Positions 18,009 to 26,097 of a stretch of 64,000 nt of DNA are shown piece by piece (position 1 is the first letter of the stretch; each line of letters opens with the position of its first letter). The notes beneath the pieces are model-generated. The model saw nothing but the letters and a program-made list of their open reading frames with translations. It did no database searches and was not told the origin of the DNA. This stretch comes from Pseudomonas taiwanensis DSM 21245 (GTDB lineage Bacteria; Pseudomonadota; Gammaproteobacteria; Pseudomonadales; Pseudomonadaceae): positions 167,873 through 231,872 of the forward strand of contig NZ_KE384451.1 in assembly GCF_000425785.1 (NCBI RefSeq). Direction: 5' to 3'. Both the position numbers and the translations under genes were made by a program.

Positions 18009-19196
18009 TCAGCAATGCTGCGTGCTATCGACCTTGAGGCACATAAGCAGCAGGCAACCGCTAAGCGCGCTGCTCAAGAATAGAATTCCTAAGCTCATTG
18101 GAAGTAGGTGTTCGGCTGACGCGACCAAAGTGCCTGCAAGTCCACCGCCGGCAAATAGCAATGTAGTACTGAGGGACGCGGCTGCCCCTGCCTGCTGCGG
18201 ATAACGGGCCAACGCCTGCGAAGTCGAGGCGGGTCGTACCATCGTTGTTCCTGCCGTGCATAAGATCATCGGTATCATGAGACCAGCTACCGATAGCACT
18301 GCTGCCCACTGCCAAATCAATAAAGTGACCCCTGCGGTACCTATAAGCAGGAATCCCGTGCAAATTTGAGCCTGCACACTGACGCGATTGTTCAGGAAGG
18401 TCGCGGTTGCACCACCGACGACATACGCCAGCCCATAGGCGATGAATACAACGGAAAACTGATACGGCGTGAGGCCAAGTTGGTCCATCAGTACCAATGG
18501 TGCAATGACGATGAAGGCAAAATGGCAGGCGAACGCGAAAGTGGCCTGCAGGGAATAGGCTATATAGAGCGTGTCACGCAGCATGGGAAGATAGCTTCGA
18601 ATGCCCGCATTACTGCTGTATGACGCAGGTTCTTCATGCGATAGCACCCAGGTAAGAAACATGACAAAAGTAGCGATCAAAATAAATGCCGTAAAGCTGC
18701 CTTCCCAGCCGAATAATTGTTGGAGCGCAGCGCCCGCGATCGGTGAAATTGATATTAATAAACCACTTGCACTCGTTATTACGATGCGCATGGTGTTGCG
18801 CTGCTTTCCGCTATAGAGGTCCTGTATCAACGCCTGGCCCAGAACCAGACTTCCACAGCCGGCAGCCTGTAGCAACCGGAATGCCATAAAGGTCTCATAG
18901 TCAGATGAAAGTAGGCAGCCGGTAGCCCCGGCAATGGATACAGCCAATCCACCGAGTAGCAACCGATTACGACCAATTCGATCTGACAGGGGGCCAATCA
19001 CCAATTGCGCCACCGCTACGCCAAAGGCGAAGAAACTTACGGAGTAAGCTATTTGCTTTGGTTGTACTTGAAAGGCTTCTGCAAGCGCTGGGAATGAAGG
19101 GAGAATGACGTCCAGAGGGAAAACGCCTAGTAGGCATAAAAGAATCAGTAACAATGGGCGAAGAATGGTGCTTTTTAAAGTTTTGGCCTGGTTCAT
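18009..19196 (-). CDS. Bcr/CflA-type MFS exporter of the peptide island
   Basis: A 395-aa, twelve-helix transporter. Motif A reads IGPLSDRIGRNRLLLGG, the first helix LLGVFPLDVILPSFPALAEAF is typical of Bcr/CflA drug exporters, and motif C is SISPIAGAALQQLFGW. It is intact, unlike the two genes upstream. AGGA lies about nine bases before ATG 19196. It is the last gene of the AT-rich minus-strand set (peptide, SagB, AurF, MFS), so the likely role is export of, and self-protection against, the island's product. Confidence 0.82.
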   Translation of the reverse strand: MNQAKTLKSTILRPLLLILLCLLGVFPLDVILPSFPALAEAFQVQPKQIAYSVSFFAFGVAVAQLVIGPLSDRIGRNRLLLGGLAVSIAGATGCLLSSDYETFMAFRLLQAAGCGSLVLGQALIQDLYSGKQRNTMRIVITSASGLLISISPIAGAALQQLFGWEGSFTAFILIATFVMFLTWVLSHEEPASYSSNAGIRSYLPMLRDTLYIAYSLQATFAFACHFAFIVIAPLVLMDQLGLTPYQFSVVFIAYGLAYVVGGATATFLNNRVSVQAQICTGFLLIGTAGVTLLIWQWAAVLSVAGLMIPMILCTAGTTMVRPASTSQALARYPQQAGAAASLSTTLLFAGGGLAGTLVASAEHLLPMSLGILFLSSALSGCLLLMCLKVDSTQHC

Positions 19197-19259
19197 GCTG
19201 GCAGTCCTGCTGCCCTGAATTGAATCGCATAGCGCTCATCTTTAAGTAGCTTGGTGCGC

Positions 19260-20118
19260 TTAATCGCCTGAAGCGTTATTTTGGAAATTGCGGGTAATCG
19301 AAGCGTCCAGTTGGATGTTATGTCGTTGATAATGACTTTTGCAATGGATGGGTGCTTTTTGAAAATTGACTGTAAGAATGGCTCGTCGGGTTGGCAGAAA
19401 GCGCGGAGCGCTTTCAGTAAAGTAGGAATTAGATAATCCTTCTGAGAGATTGATAGCTGATGCCAGAGTTGTGCGAAACAGTCCGAGAAAAAATGGCATG
19501 GCGCCCTTCATCATGAAGGTGGTCAATCAGCATGTTTGCCACAGGCGTGACAAGTGAATCGCGAGTCAAATTGTACAGTTCGTTGGTTATTATTGTTTCA
19601 GAAACAAAGGCGATGCAAAAGCGGGTAATCCCGTTGAGCGATTGGGGGCTATTTTGTAATAATTGGTCAAGGCTATTAATGCGCGCAGAATTTATTCGTT
19701 CAAGGCAAAAATGGTTCGCTACTGGGTCCGCAATTTCTTTAGAAAAAAGCGCGTGATACGCCTCGTCGGTATAAAGTTTTAACGCATTAAGTTGCACGTC
19801 TTTATCAAAGAAATGTTTTAAGTCGCCAGAAATGATGCAGTGCACGGTTTCATTGATGTGACCCATTTCAAGTCGTGTCGTGTAGTCCATGAAGTGGATG
19901 AGGTGGTAGGCGTGCAGTACTAGCAAATCTTTTTTTGAAAGCTGTTTGGCTGAATCATGAGCCAACGCTGGACTTAACGCCCTAGGAAACCACAGGTCGG
20001 GTTCGGACTGTGTAAAATCTTCTACGGAAAAATGGTAGGCATAAGGGCGCGAGCGTACAGCACTCGTGATGTGCCAGCTTTTAAATACAGTACTGCTACG
20101 GGTTGTAATTTTTTCCAT
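19260..20118 (-). pseudogene. AurF-type diiron oxygenase, frameshifted as sequenced
   Basis: Ferritin-like diiron N-oxygenase relative; AurF converts p-aminobenzoate to p-nitrobenzoate. The first frame (20118 to 19429) carries a full set of iron ligands in AurF order and spacing: Glu84, Glu119-x2-His122, Glu174 and His200-x3-Glu204-x2-His207. Right after, at a run of six A on the plus strand (19488-19493), homology moves to another frame, which continues as FLGLFRTTLAS and stays open to a TAA at 19260. Removing one base gives one 285-aa protein of normal family length. As written, the protein would stop at 229 aa with a wrong tail. It may be a real mutation, a homopolymer read error or slippage. 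It starts 22 bases after the SagB stop. Confidence 0.78.
19488..19493 (-). other. Six-base homopolymer at the AurF frameshift point
   Basis: TTTTTT on the coding strand in GCCATTTTTTCTCGG. With five T the reading is AIFLGLFRTTL, which fits the DEARHAxFF-type continuation of AurF proteins. With six T the reading is AIFSRTV and stops 20 codons later. Confidence 0.75.
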
Positions 20119-20140
20119 GCGTGTGTCTCGCGCCAGTACT

Positions 20141-21184
20141 TTACGATATCAGAGCCCTTAAGGAACGAGGTGTCGCATTTCCGTTGCTATAGCCACATGC
20201 GACGAAAAAAAGGACGTGTTCACTTGGGTTGTCGAACATGAGTAGAGGCTCGATGCTCGTTTCGTTTAATGCGCCGGTGAGCCAAGTATTCATGCCTCTG
20301 TCGGTTGCGGCGAGTTGGAAGGTCTGTGCGGCATGACCAACTTCTATTAGTGCCATTCGATAGGCGCGCGAATGCTCGTATTTCCACCACAATTTGTCGA
20401 ATCTGGAGCTCAAGAACAATCCAGCGGGTATGTCATTGGCGAAGTGCTGGCCCGATAATAAATCACCCAGGGCACAAGGCAGTGGGCTTCGCCAATGAAG
20501 CTCATGTCGCCGTGGGTCGTAGTAATAAATTCCGGCTTCCAGGCTGTCTACGTTGTTTACATATACATAGCCTTCAGTAGCGTTCAGCCCGCCTATTGAG
20601 GGGGTGGCGCGGCGTCTTGAGTATTCATTTTCTTCCTCTTTGACGTAATTAATGGTTCTGCTTCCAATAAAGCCTAAGGTATGGTGTAAAATTTCGGCAA
20701 GATCAGCTAAGGAGATCGGTATTCGCTGGAAGTCTCTAACGGTTGCTCGGTTTTTGAATGCCTTGTCAACTGCAAATGTACTTCTTGGTATAGGCAGTGA
20801 AATGCCGCTTTCGCTGGTGCGGGAATTATCAGGCTGTATATTCTTGTTTAGTACGGAGTTGCAGTGTTCAAGGTGCTGCAGTGCCCACTCCTCCTCGCTT
20901 GAAGGGTGATTTTCTATAGGGATGTCTTTAGTGCCGTAATGGAATATTCTTGAGAGTACATCCCAGCCCTAGTCAGAATTGTCGTCGGCATCGTCCATGA
21001 AAACGTTGCAGCATTTCAGATCGGCGGTTAGATCGTCATTTAACTCTTTGTGATCTTTCTCGTAAATGAGATGGATTAACCGGTTTGCGTGGTCTCTGGA
21101 TAACTGGTACTGTTTGTGGTTTTTGAAATCCCAGCAAATCAGGGAGTTATTCATGGCGATAAAGAAGCAATTTTTACTTATCAT
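20141..21184 (-). pseudogene. SagB-type FMN dehydrogenase with in-frame TAG at codon 72
   Basis: SagB/McbC-type nitroreductase-fold enzymes use FMN to oxidise azolines or other peptide bonds in peptide natural products. Residues 1-71 (MISKNCFFIAMNNS...) are a small N-terminal domain, then a TAG at 20969-20971, then about 275 open codons: GWDVLSRIFHYG, NRATVRDFQRIPISLADL, RRRATPSIGGLNATEGYV, AGIYYYDPRRHEL and YRMALIEVGHAAQTFQLAA, all hallmark SagB segments. The same frame runs through the TAG and no start codon with a ribosome site follows it. AAAGGAGGGAGC directly precedes ATG 21184, a very strong site. No YcaO partner is nearby. Base use is AT-rich. It is a nonsense-mutated gene, an error, or amber read-through. 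Confidence 0.8.
20969..20971 (-). other. In-frame amber codon interrupting the SagB gene
   Basis: TAG between DDADDNSD and GWDVLSRIFHYG. Both sides are in one frame and both fit SagB proteins, so a single base change (for example CAG or TGG) would restore a 347-aa enzyme. Confidence 0.8.
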
Positions 21185-21200
21185 GCTCCCTCCTTTAACA

Positions 21201-21231
21201 ACTGAAGGGCAGGCCGGCACTGCTCTTCAGT
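21201..21231 (-). promoter_or_regulatory. Hairpin between peptide gene and SagB gene
   Basis: ACTGAAG(A)GCAG, a 7-base loop, CTGC(C)CTTCAGT: eleven pairs with one mismatch, in the 63-base gap between the peptide stop and the SagB start. No long U-tract follows, so it looks like a partial terminator or mRNA-stability element of the kind that sets more precursor than enzyme in peptide operons. It ends seven bases before the SagB ribosome site. Confidence 0.6.
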
Positions 21232-21247
21232 ATTTATGGGTTAAGGC

Positions 21248-21316
21248 TTATTTGGTTTTTTTGACCAAGTGCGCCATGTTCGCCAATTTGGTGCATTCCA
21301 TCTTAATGGTTTTCAT
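21248..21316 (-). CDS. 22-aa peptide, candidate precursor or leader peptide
   Basis: Encodes MKTIKMECTK followed by LANMAHLVKKTK: 22 residues, six Lys, a single Cys at position 8, no signal peptide. A perfect GGAGAG six bases before the ATG makes translation very likely. The frame is open further upstream (to 21520) but no ribosome site precedes that start. The gene lies 63 bases upstream of a SagB-type dehydrogenase, separated by a hairpin, with an AurF-type oxygenase and an MFS exporter downstream. The layout is like pqqA and other tiny ribosomal-peptide precursors. The alternative is a translated attenuator leader. No sequence family is recognised. Confidence 0.6.
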   Translation of the reverse strand: MKTIKMECTKLANMAHLVKKTK

Positions 21317-21359
21317 ATTGTTCTCTCCATTTTGGTGTCGCGTCATTGTGACGTTTTTG

Positions 21360-21387
21360 ATAATAGCGGTAAGTTCAAGATGTACAA
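21360..21387 (-). promoter_or_regulatory. Weak candidate promoter for the peptide operon
   Basis: TTGTAC, 16 bases, TATTAT on the minus strand; the -10 matches sigma-70 at five of six positions, the -35 poorly. It lies about 44 bases upstream of the peptide ATG. Offered only as the best visible candidate. Confidence 0.3.
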
Positions 21388-21668
21388 GTCGAAGAGGGTG
21401 GCGAAAATTCTGATGTGGTTGTAGGAATTGTTGCCATGGCCACGTTAAAGAGCGGATTTGTTTCTCTGTAAGGCGTCTAGAATGCGGATGCCCTAGCATC
21501 TCCATGCTGACTGTTATCATGCGAATTAGATGCAGGAATTGCTCTGTCTTTCACTGATAACCAGCAAGATCAGGCGTGAATGGATGATGTGAGAGCTTGG
21601 GAGCGGTAATTTTTAGATTGTGTTGCGGAGCAGCGCTTTTCTATTGGGGATTTTGTATCTGGCTTTTC
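21388..21668. other. Non-coding AT-rich stretch at the right edge of the island
   Basis: About 280 bases without a convincing gene. Open frames here lack ribosome sites and family resemblance. It holds the upstream region of the peptide gene and then joins the core genome at the RND terminator. No transposase remnant or direct-repeat attachment site was seen. Confidence 0.5.
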
Positions 21669-21700
21669 GGCCTCTTCGCGGGCGAGCCTGCGAAGAGGCC
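21669..21700 (-). terminator. Hairpin after the RND pump gene
   Basis: Perfect 11-bp stem GGCCTCTTCGC/GCGAAGAGGCC with a 10-base loop, just past the stop of the mexW-like gene. On the minus strand only GAAAAGCC follows, so termination may be helped by Rho. It marks the right border of the AT-rich island. Confidence 0.65.
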
Positions 21701-21703
21701 GGA

Positions 21704-24700
21704 TCAGGTTAATGCGGGCTCGTTGGCCTTCGCCTTGTGCGCCAACAAGGTGTAGATACAAGGCAACACAAACAAGGTAAACAGCGTGCCAATCGACATC
21801 CCGGTGGCAATCACCGTACCGATGTCAAAACGGCTCACCGCCCCGGCCCCGGTCGCCAGAATCAGCGGCACCATGCCGAACACCATCGCCGCCGTGGTCA
21901 TCAGCACCGGCCGCAGTCGAATGGCCGCCGCTTCCTCGATGGCCTCACGCACGCTCAAGCCGCGTTCCTCACGCAACTGGTTGGCGAATTCGACGATCAG
22001 GATGCCGTGTTTGCTGATCAGCCCGATCAAGGTCACCAGCCCGACCTGGGTGTAGATGTTCATGCTCGAAATACCCAGGAATAGCGGCAGCAACGCCCCG
22101 CAGATCGATAACGGTACCGTTACCAGGATCACCAGCGGGTCGCGGAAACTCTCGAACTGTGCAGCCAACACCAGGAAGATGATTGCCAGCGCCAAGCCAA
22201 AGGTAACCCATAGTGCGCTGCCTTCCTGGACGAACTGCCTGGCCTGCCCGGCGTAGTCGAAGGCGAAACCGTCCGGTGCCTCTTCACGGGCGATATCCTG
22301 CATCGTCTTGAGCGCTTCCCCCATGCTGACCATCGGGACGCCCTGAATGATCGCCGAGTTCAACTGCTGGAACTGGTTGAGCTGGCGTGGGCGGGCGCGG
22401 TCGCTCAGGGTGATCAAGGTCGACAGCGGCAGCATCTGGCCCTGTTCGTTCTTTACGTAGTAACTGTTCAACCAGCCAAGGTTGTCGCGGTAGGGCCGCT
22501 CGACCTGGGCGATCACCTTGTAGCTGCGGCCTTCGAGGGTGAATCGATTGATTTCCGCCTCACCCAGCAGGGTCGCCAGGGTACCGCCGAGGGTCTCCAT
22601 GGAAACACCCATTTGAGCCGCCTTCGCCCGGTCGATGTCGACCAGCACTTCAGGCTTGTCGAAGGCCAGGTCGATATCGAGGAAGGCGAATTTTCCCGAG
22701 GCCTGAGCGCGAGTCTTGACCCGTTCGGCAACCTCCAGCAGGGCAGGGTAGTCACCGGCTGTGTTGATCACGAACTGGAACGGCAAGCCTTCGCCGGTGC
22801 CGGGCAGCGACGGCAGGTTGAAGCCGAAGATCTGCAAGCCACCAATCTCTTCGAGCTTGGCTTGTACCAGCGGCAGCAACTCCATCTGGGTGCGCTCGCG
22901 TTCGTTCCAGGGTTTGAGCAGGAAGCCGCCGATGCCGGTCTGCACGCCGTTGAAGCCATTGATCTGGAATGACGAGTAATACTCGGGAAAGGTCTTGAAG
23001 ATCGGCGTGAAACTATCGGTGTACGCATTGAGGTAGTCGAGGTTGGCCGGTTGCGGCGAGCTGCTCATCATGAATATCACCCCCTGGTCCTCGTTGGGGG
23101 CCAGTTCGCTTTGGGTGAATTTGAGCAGCACCGGAATCAGGCACAGGACGATCACCGCGAACACCAGTACCACGGGCCGACTGTCGAGGGTGGCATGCAA
23201 CATTCGCTGGTAGCGGACTTTCAGACGCTCGAACAGGACGTCCAGCCGGTGGGCCAGGCCGCTGGGGTTTGCATCGGCGCGCAGCAGCAGCGCGCACATC
23301 ATCGGTGACAGGGTCAGGGCGACGATGCCCGAGATGATCACCGCACCGGCCAGGGTCAGGGCGAACTCCTTGAACAGTGCCCCGGTCAGCCCGGTCAGAA
23401 AGCCGATGGGGGCATAGACGGCAGCCAGGGTGATGGTCATCGACACCACCGGCAGGGCGATCTCGCGTGCGCCTTCTATCGCCGCATTGAACGGTGACTT
23501 GCCTTCCTCGATGTGTCGGTGGATGTTTTCCACCACGACGATGGCATCGTCCACCACCAGTCCGATGGCCAGCACCATCGCCAGCAGGGTCAGCAGGTTG
23601 AGCGAGTAGCCCATCATCTGCATGAAGAACAGTACGCCGATCATCGACAGTGGGATGGTCACCACGGGGATCAGCACCGAGCGCAAGGCACCGAGGAACA
23701 GGAACACCACCACGATGACGATCAGCACTGCCTCGCCAAGGGTCTTGATCACTTCGTCGATCGAGGCCTGGATGAACAGCGTGGCGTCGTAGGCAATCGA
23801 CACTTTCAACGCCGAAGGTAACTGGCTCTCCAGCTCGGGCATGATGCGACGCACTTCCTTGATCACGTCCAACGGGTTGGCAGCGGGGGTGGCCTTGATA
23901 CCGATGTACACCGACGGGGTGCCGTCGAACGAGCTGACCGTATCGTAGTTTTCCGCACCCATCTCGACCCGCGCCACATCCCCCAGCAGCACCCGGCTGT
24001 CGCCGTTGGTCTTCACCGGCAGGGCGGCGAACGCCTCGGCCGACTTCAACTCGGTGCTGGCGTTGATGCTGGTGACCACGTATTCGCCCTTCACTTCGCC
24101 GGCAGCGGAGAGGAAGTTGTAGCGGCGCACGGCGTCGGTCACGTCAGTGGCCGACAGGCCGAAACCGGCAAGCTTCACAGGGTCGAGCCAGATTCGCATG
24201 GCAAACACCTGGTTACCGAGGATCTCCGCTTCGGCCATGCCTGGCAGGGTGGCGAGCTTGGGCTGGATGACCCGTGACAGGTAGTCGGTGATCTGCGGGT
24301 TGCTCATCTCCTTGCTGTAGAAGCTGATGTACATCAGCGCGGAAGCATCGGCGGCTTCCTTGCTCAGCACCGGGTCTTCGGCGTCTTGTGGCAGTTTGTT
24401 GCGCACTTCGTTGGCTTTGGCCAGCAACTCGGTGAACAAGCGGTCGCTGTCGGCACCAATGCGCGCGTAGATGGAGATGACCGAAAAATTCTGCCGGCTG
24501 ACCGAGGTCATGTAATCGATGCCCTCGGCACTGGCGAGGCTCTGCTGCAGGGGCTGGGTGATGTAGCCCTGGATGGTTTCGGCGTTGGCCCCGGGGTAGG
24601 CGGTGGTCACCGTGATCAGGGCATTCTCCATTTGAGGATACTGGCGGATCTGCAGTTTGCTCCAGGCCTGGAAACCCAACAGCAGAATTAGCAGGCTGAC

Positions 24701-24748
24701 CACGCAGGCCAGTACCGGGCGGCGGATGAACGGGTCGGTGAATGCCAT
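21704..24748 (-). CDS. mexW: RND multidrug efflux inner-membrane pump (MexW-like)
   Basis: A 1014-aa proton-driven RND transporter spanning the inner membrane with large periplasmic loops. It opens MAFTDPFIRRPVLACVVSLLILLLG, has twelve helices with VVDDAIVVVENIHRHIEEG in helix 4 (the Asp pair for proton relay), and GLVTLIGLISKHGILIVEFANQLRE near the end. AGGAG precedes ATG 24748; the longer reading from 24880 is not leader-like and overlaps the adaptor gene. It is 13 bases after the adaptor gene. The symbol reflects position next to inaA as for P. aeruginosa mexVW; no outer-membrane channel gene is present. Confidence 0.9.
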   Translation of the reverse strand: MAFTDPFIRRPVLACVVSLLILLLGFQAWSKLQIRQYPQMENALITVTTAYPGANAETIQGYITQPLQQSLASAEGIDYMTSVSRQNFSVISIYARIGADSDRLFTELLAKANEVRNKLPQDAEDPVLSKEAADASALMYISFYSKEMSNPQITDYLSRVIQPKLATLPGMAEAEILGNQVFAMRIWLDPVKLAGFGLSATDVTDAVRRYNFLSAAGEVKGEYVVTSINASTELKSAEAFAALPVKTNGDSRVLLGDVARVEMGAENYDTVSSFDGTPSVYIGIKATPAANPLDVIKEVRRIMPELESQLPSALKVSIAYDATLFIQASIDEVIKTLGEAVLIVIVVVFLFLGALRSVLIPVVTIPLSMIGVLFFMQMMGYSLNLLTLLAMVLAIGLVVDDAIVVVENIHRHIEEGKSPFNAAIEGAREIALPVVSMTITLAAVYAPIGFLTGLTGALFKEFALTLAGAVIISGIVALTLSPMMCALLLRADANPSGLAHRLDVLFERLKVRYQRMLHATLDSRPVVLVFAVIVLCLIPVLLKFTQSELAPNEDQGVIFMMSSSPQPANLDYLNAYTDSFTPIFKTFPEYYSSFQINGFNGVQTGIGGFLLKPWNERERTQMELLPLVQAKLEEIGGLQIFGFNLPSLPGTGEGLPFQFVINTAGDYPALLEVAERVKTRAQASGKFAFLDIDLAFDKPEVLVDIDRAKAAQMGVSMETLGGTLATLLGEAEINRFTLEGRSYKVIAQVERPYRDNLGWLNSYYVKNEQGQMLPLSTLITLSDRARPRQLNQFQQLNSAIIQGVPMVSMGEALKTMQDIAREEAPDGFAFDYAGQARQFVQEGSALWVTFGLALAIIFLVLAAQFESFRDPLVILVTVPLSICGALLPLFLGISSMNIYTQVGLVTLIGLISKHGILIVEFANQLREERGLSVREAIEEAAAIRLRPVLMTTAAMVFGMVPLILATGAGAVSRFDIGTVIATGMSIGTLFTLFVLPCIYTLLAHKAKANEPALT

Positions 24749-24761
24749 GCCTGACTCCTGT

Positions 24762-25910
24762 TCAGTCCGCGGGCGGGGCGCTTTGGGCGGGACGCAGCGC
24801 GGTGTCCTGGCCGATGCGGATGGCCGCACCAGGCGTGAGCTTGAGCTGCCCGGCGGTGACCACCTGCTCCCCGGCCGCAAGGCCTTTGCTGACCACCACC
24901 ACGCCGTCGCGACGCTCGCCGGTTTGCACGGTGCGTTGCTCGGCAGTCAGTTGCGGGTGGCCTTGTGCATCGTGCTCGATCTTGCCGTCCTTGTCCTTCT
25001 TCGGGGTGGCTACATACACCGAGTTGCCGTAGAGGGTGTAGGTGATGGCGCTTTCAGGCACCACTACCTGGAGTTGTGGGTTGGGCAACAACACCAGCAG
25101 GTTGGCGAACATGCCCGGTAGCAGCTTGCCGTCCGGGTTGGCCATGGTGGCGCGCACCAGCAGGTTGCGGGTGTCCTCATCGACCTTGGGGTTGATCGCG
25201 CTTAGGCTGGCGGGGAAGGTCTGGCCTGGGTACGCCGCCACCTGTACCAGCACCTGCTGGCCCAGGCTCAGTTGCGGTAAAGCTTGCTCGGGCACGTTGA
25301 AGTCGACGTAGAGGCTGCTCAGGTCTTGCAGGGTAGCGATCACCGTGCCGCTGGCCAGGTAGTCACCGACATCGACCTGGCGAATGCCGATGGTGCCACT
25401 GAAGGGGGCGTTGATGCTCTTTTTCGCCAGGGAGGCCTTGAGTTGGTCGACCACTGCCTGGTTGCGCCGGTACTGGGCCGTCAGGCGGTCGAACTCGCCC
25501 CGAGAGATGGCTGAGTCGCCCACCAGCTGGCTGCCGCGTCCGTAATCAACCTTGGCCAGGGCCAGGTCAGCCTGAGCCGTGCCCAGCAGAGCGGCTTCCT
25601 GGTCGCTGTCCAGTTGCAGCAGGAGTTGCCCTGCCTTGACCTGCTGGCCGGAGTCGAAGTGCAAGGCCTTGACCGTACCGGACTGCTCCAGGCTCAGCTC
25701 GACTCCCTGCCATGCCTTGAGGCTGCCCACAGCAGGCAGGCGTGTCTGCCACTGGCGCTCTTCCGCCAGGGTGGCAGCCACGGTGATCGGTGGCCTGGGC
25801 GCAGAGAACACCTGGATCTGTTGATAGATCGAGTACGCCTTGATGCCCCCCAAGGCCAGCACGATCAGCCCAACGACGGCCAACATGATAAGCATGCGGC
25901 GGCGCAGCAT
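24762..25910 (-). CDS. mexV: RND efflux periplasmic adaptor (MexV-like)
   Basis: A 382-aa membrane-fusion protein: N-terminal membrane anchor (MLIMLAVVGLIVLALGGIKAY), lipoyl halves (GVELSLEQSGTVKALHFDSG and NAPFSGTIGIRQVDVGDYL), a short helical hairpin between them, and beta-barrel and membrane-proximal domains. It links the pump to an outer-membrane channel, probably the cell's shared OprM/TtgC-type protein since none is encoded here. First gene of the two-gene efflux operon. AAGGAAG precedes ATG 25910. Confidence 0.9.
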   Translation of the reverse strand: MLRRRMLIMLAVVGLIVLALGGIKAYSIYQQIQVFSAPRPPITVAATLAEERQWQTRLPAVGSLKAWQGVELSLEQSGTVKALHFDSGQQVKAGQLLLQLDSDQEAALLGTAQADLALAKVDYGRGSQLVGDSAISRGEFDRLTAQYRRNQAVVDQLKASLAKKSINAPFSGTIGIRQVDVGDYLASGTVIATLQDLSSLYVDFNVPEQALPQLSLGQQVLVQVAAYPGQTFPASLSAINPKVDEDTRNLLVRATMANPDGKLLPGMFANLLVLLPNPQLQVVVPESAITYTLYGNSVYVATPKKDKDGKIEHDAQGHPQLTAEQRTVQTGERRDGVVVVSKGLAAGEQVVTAGQLKLTPGAAIRIGQDTALRPAQSAPPAD

Positions 25911-26031
25911 AGGTCCACTTCCTTGGATAGGTGGTTGTTATTCGCTTTGACACGACAACGGGCGATCCTGCCCACGTGCGATGGGGGAAGTATTGACTGT
26001 TTTCGACGGGCGGGGAAGGGGAGTGTCGTGG

Positions 26032-26094
26032 CTGTGCCGCCCCCATCGCCACGGTGGGTCTTGGCGACCAACCGTGGCGATGGGGGCAGCACAG
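26032..26094. terminator. Long inverted repeat between DUF1513 and efflux genes
   Basis: CTGTGCCGCCCCCATCGCCACGG pairs with CCGTGGCGATGGGGGCAGCACAG around a 16-base loop. It lies directly after the DUF1513 stop on the minus strand and before the efflux operon, where it would separate the two transcripts. The rest of 25911-26097 holds only the presumed efflux promoter. Confidence 0.6.
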
Positions 26095-26097
26095 GTA

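Noticed and set aside
21248..21520. 90-aa reading of the peptide gene
   Set aside because: The upstream ATG has no ribosome site and the extra residues have no protein-like pattern; the internal ATG at 21316 has a perfect one.
17940..21710. Insertion sequence or att-flanked element around the AT-rich island
   Set aside because: No transposase, integrase, tRNA or direct repeats were found at the edges; only terminator hairpins, which differ in sequence.
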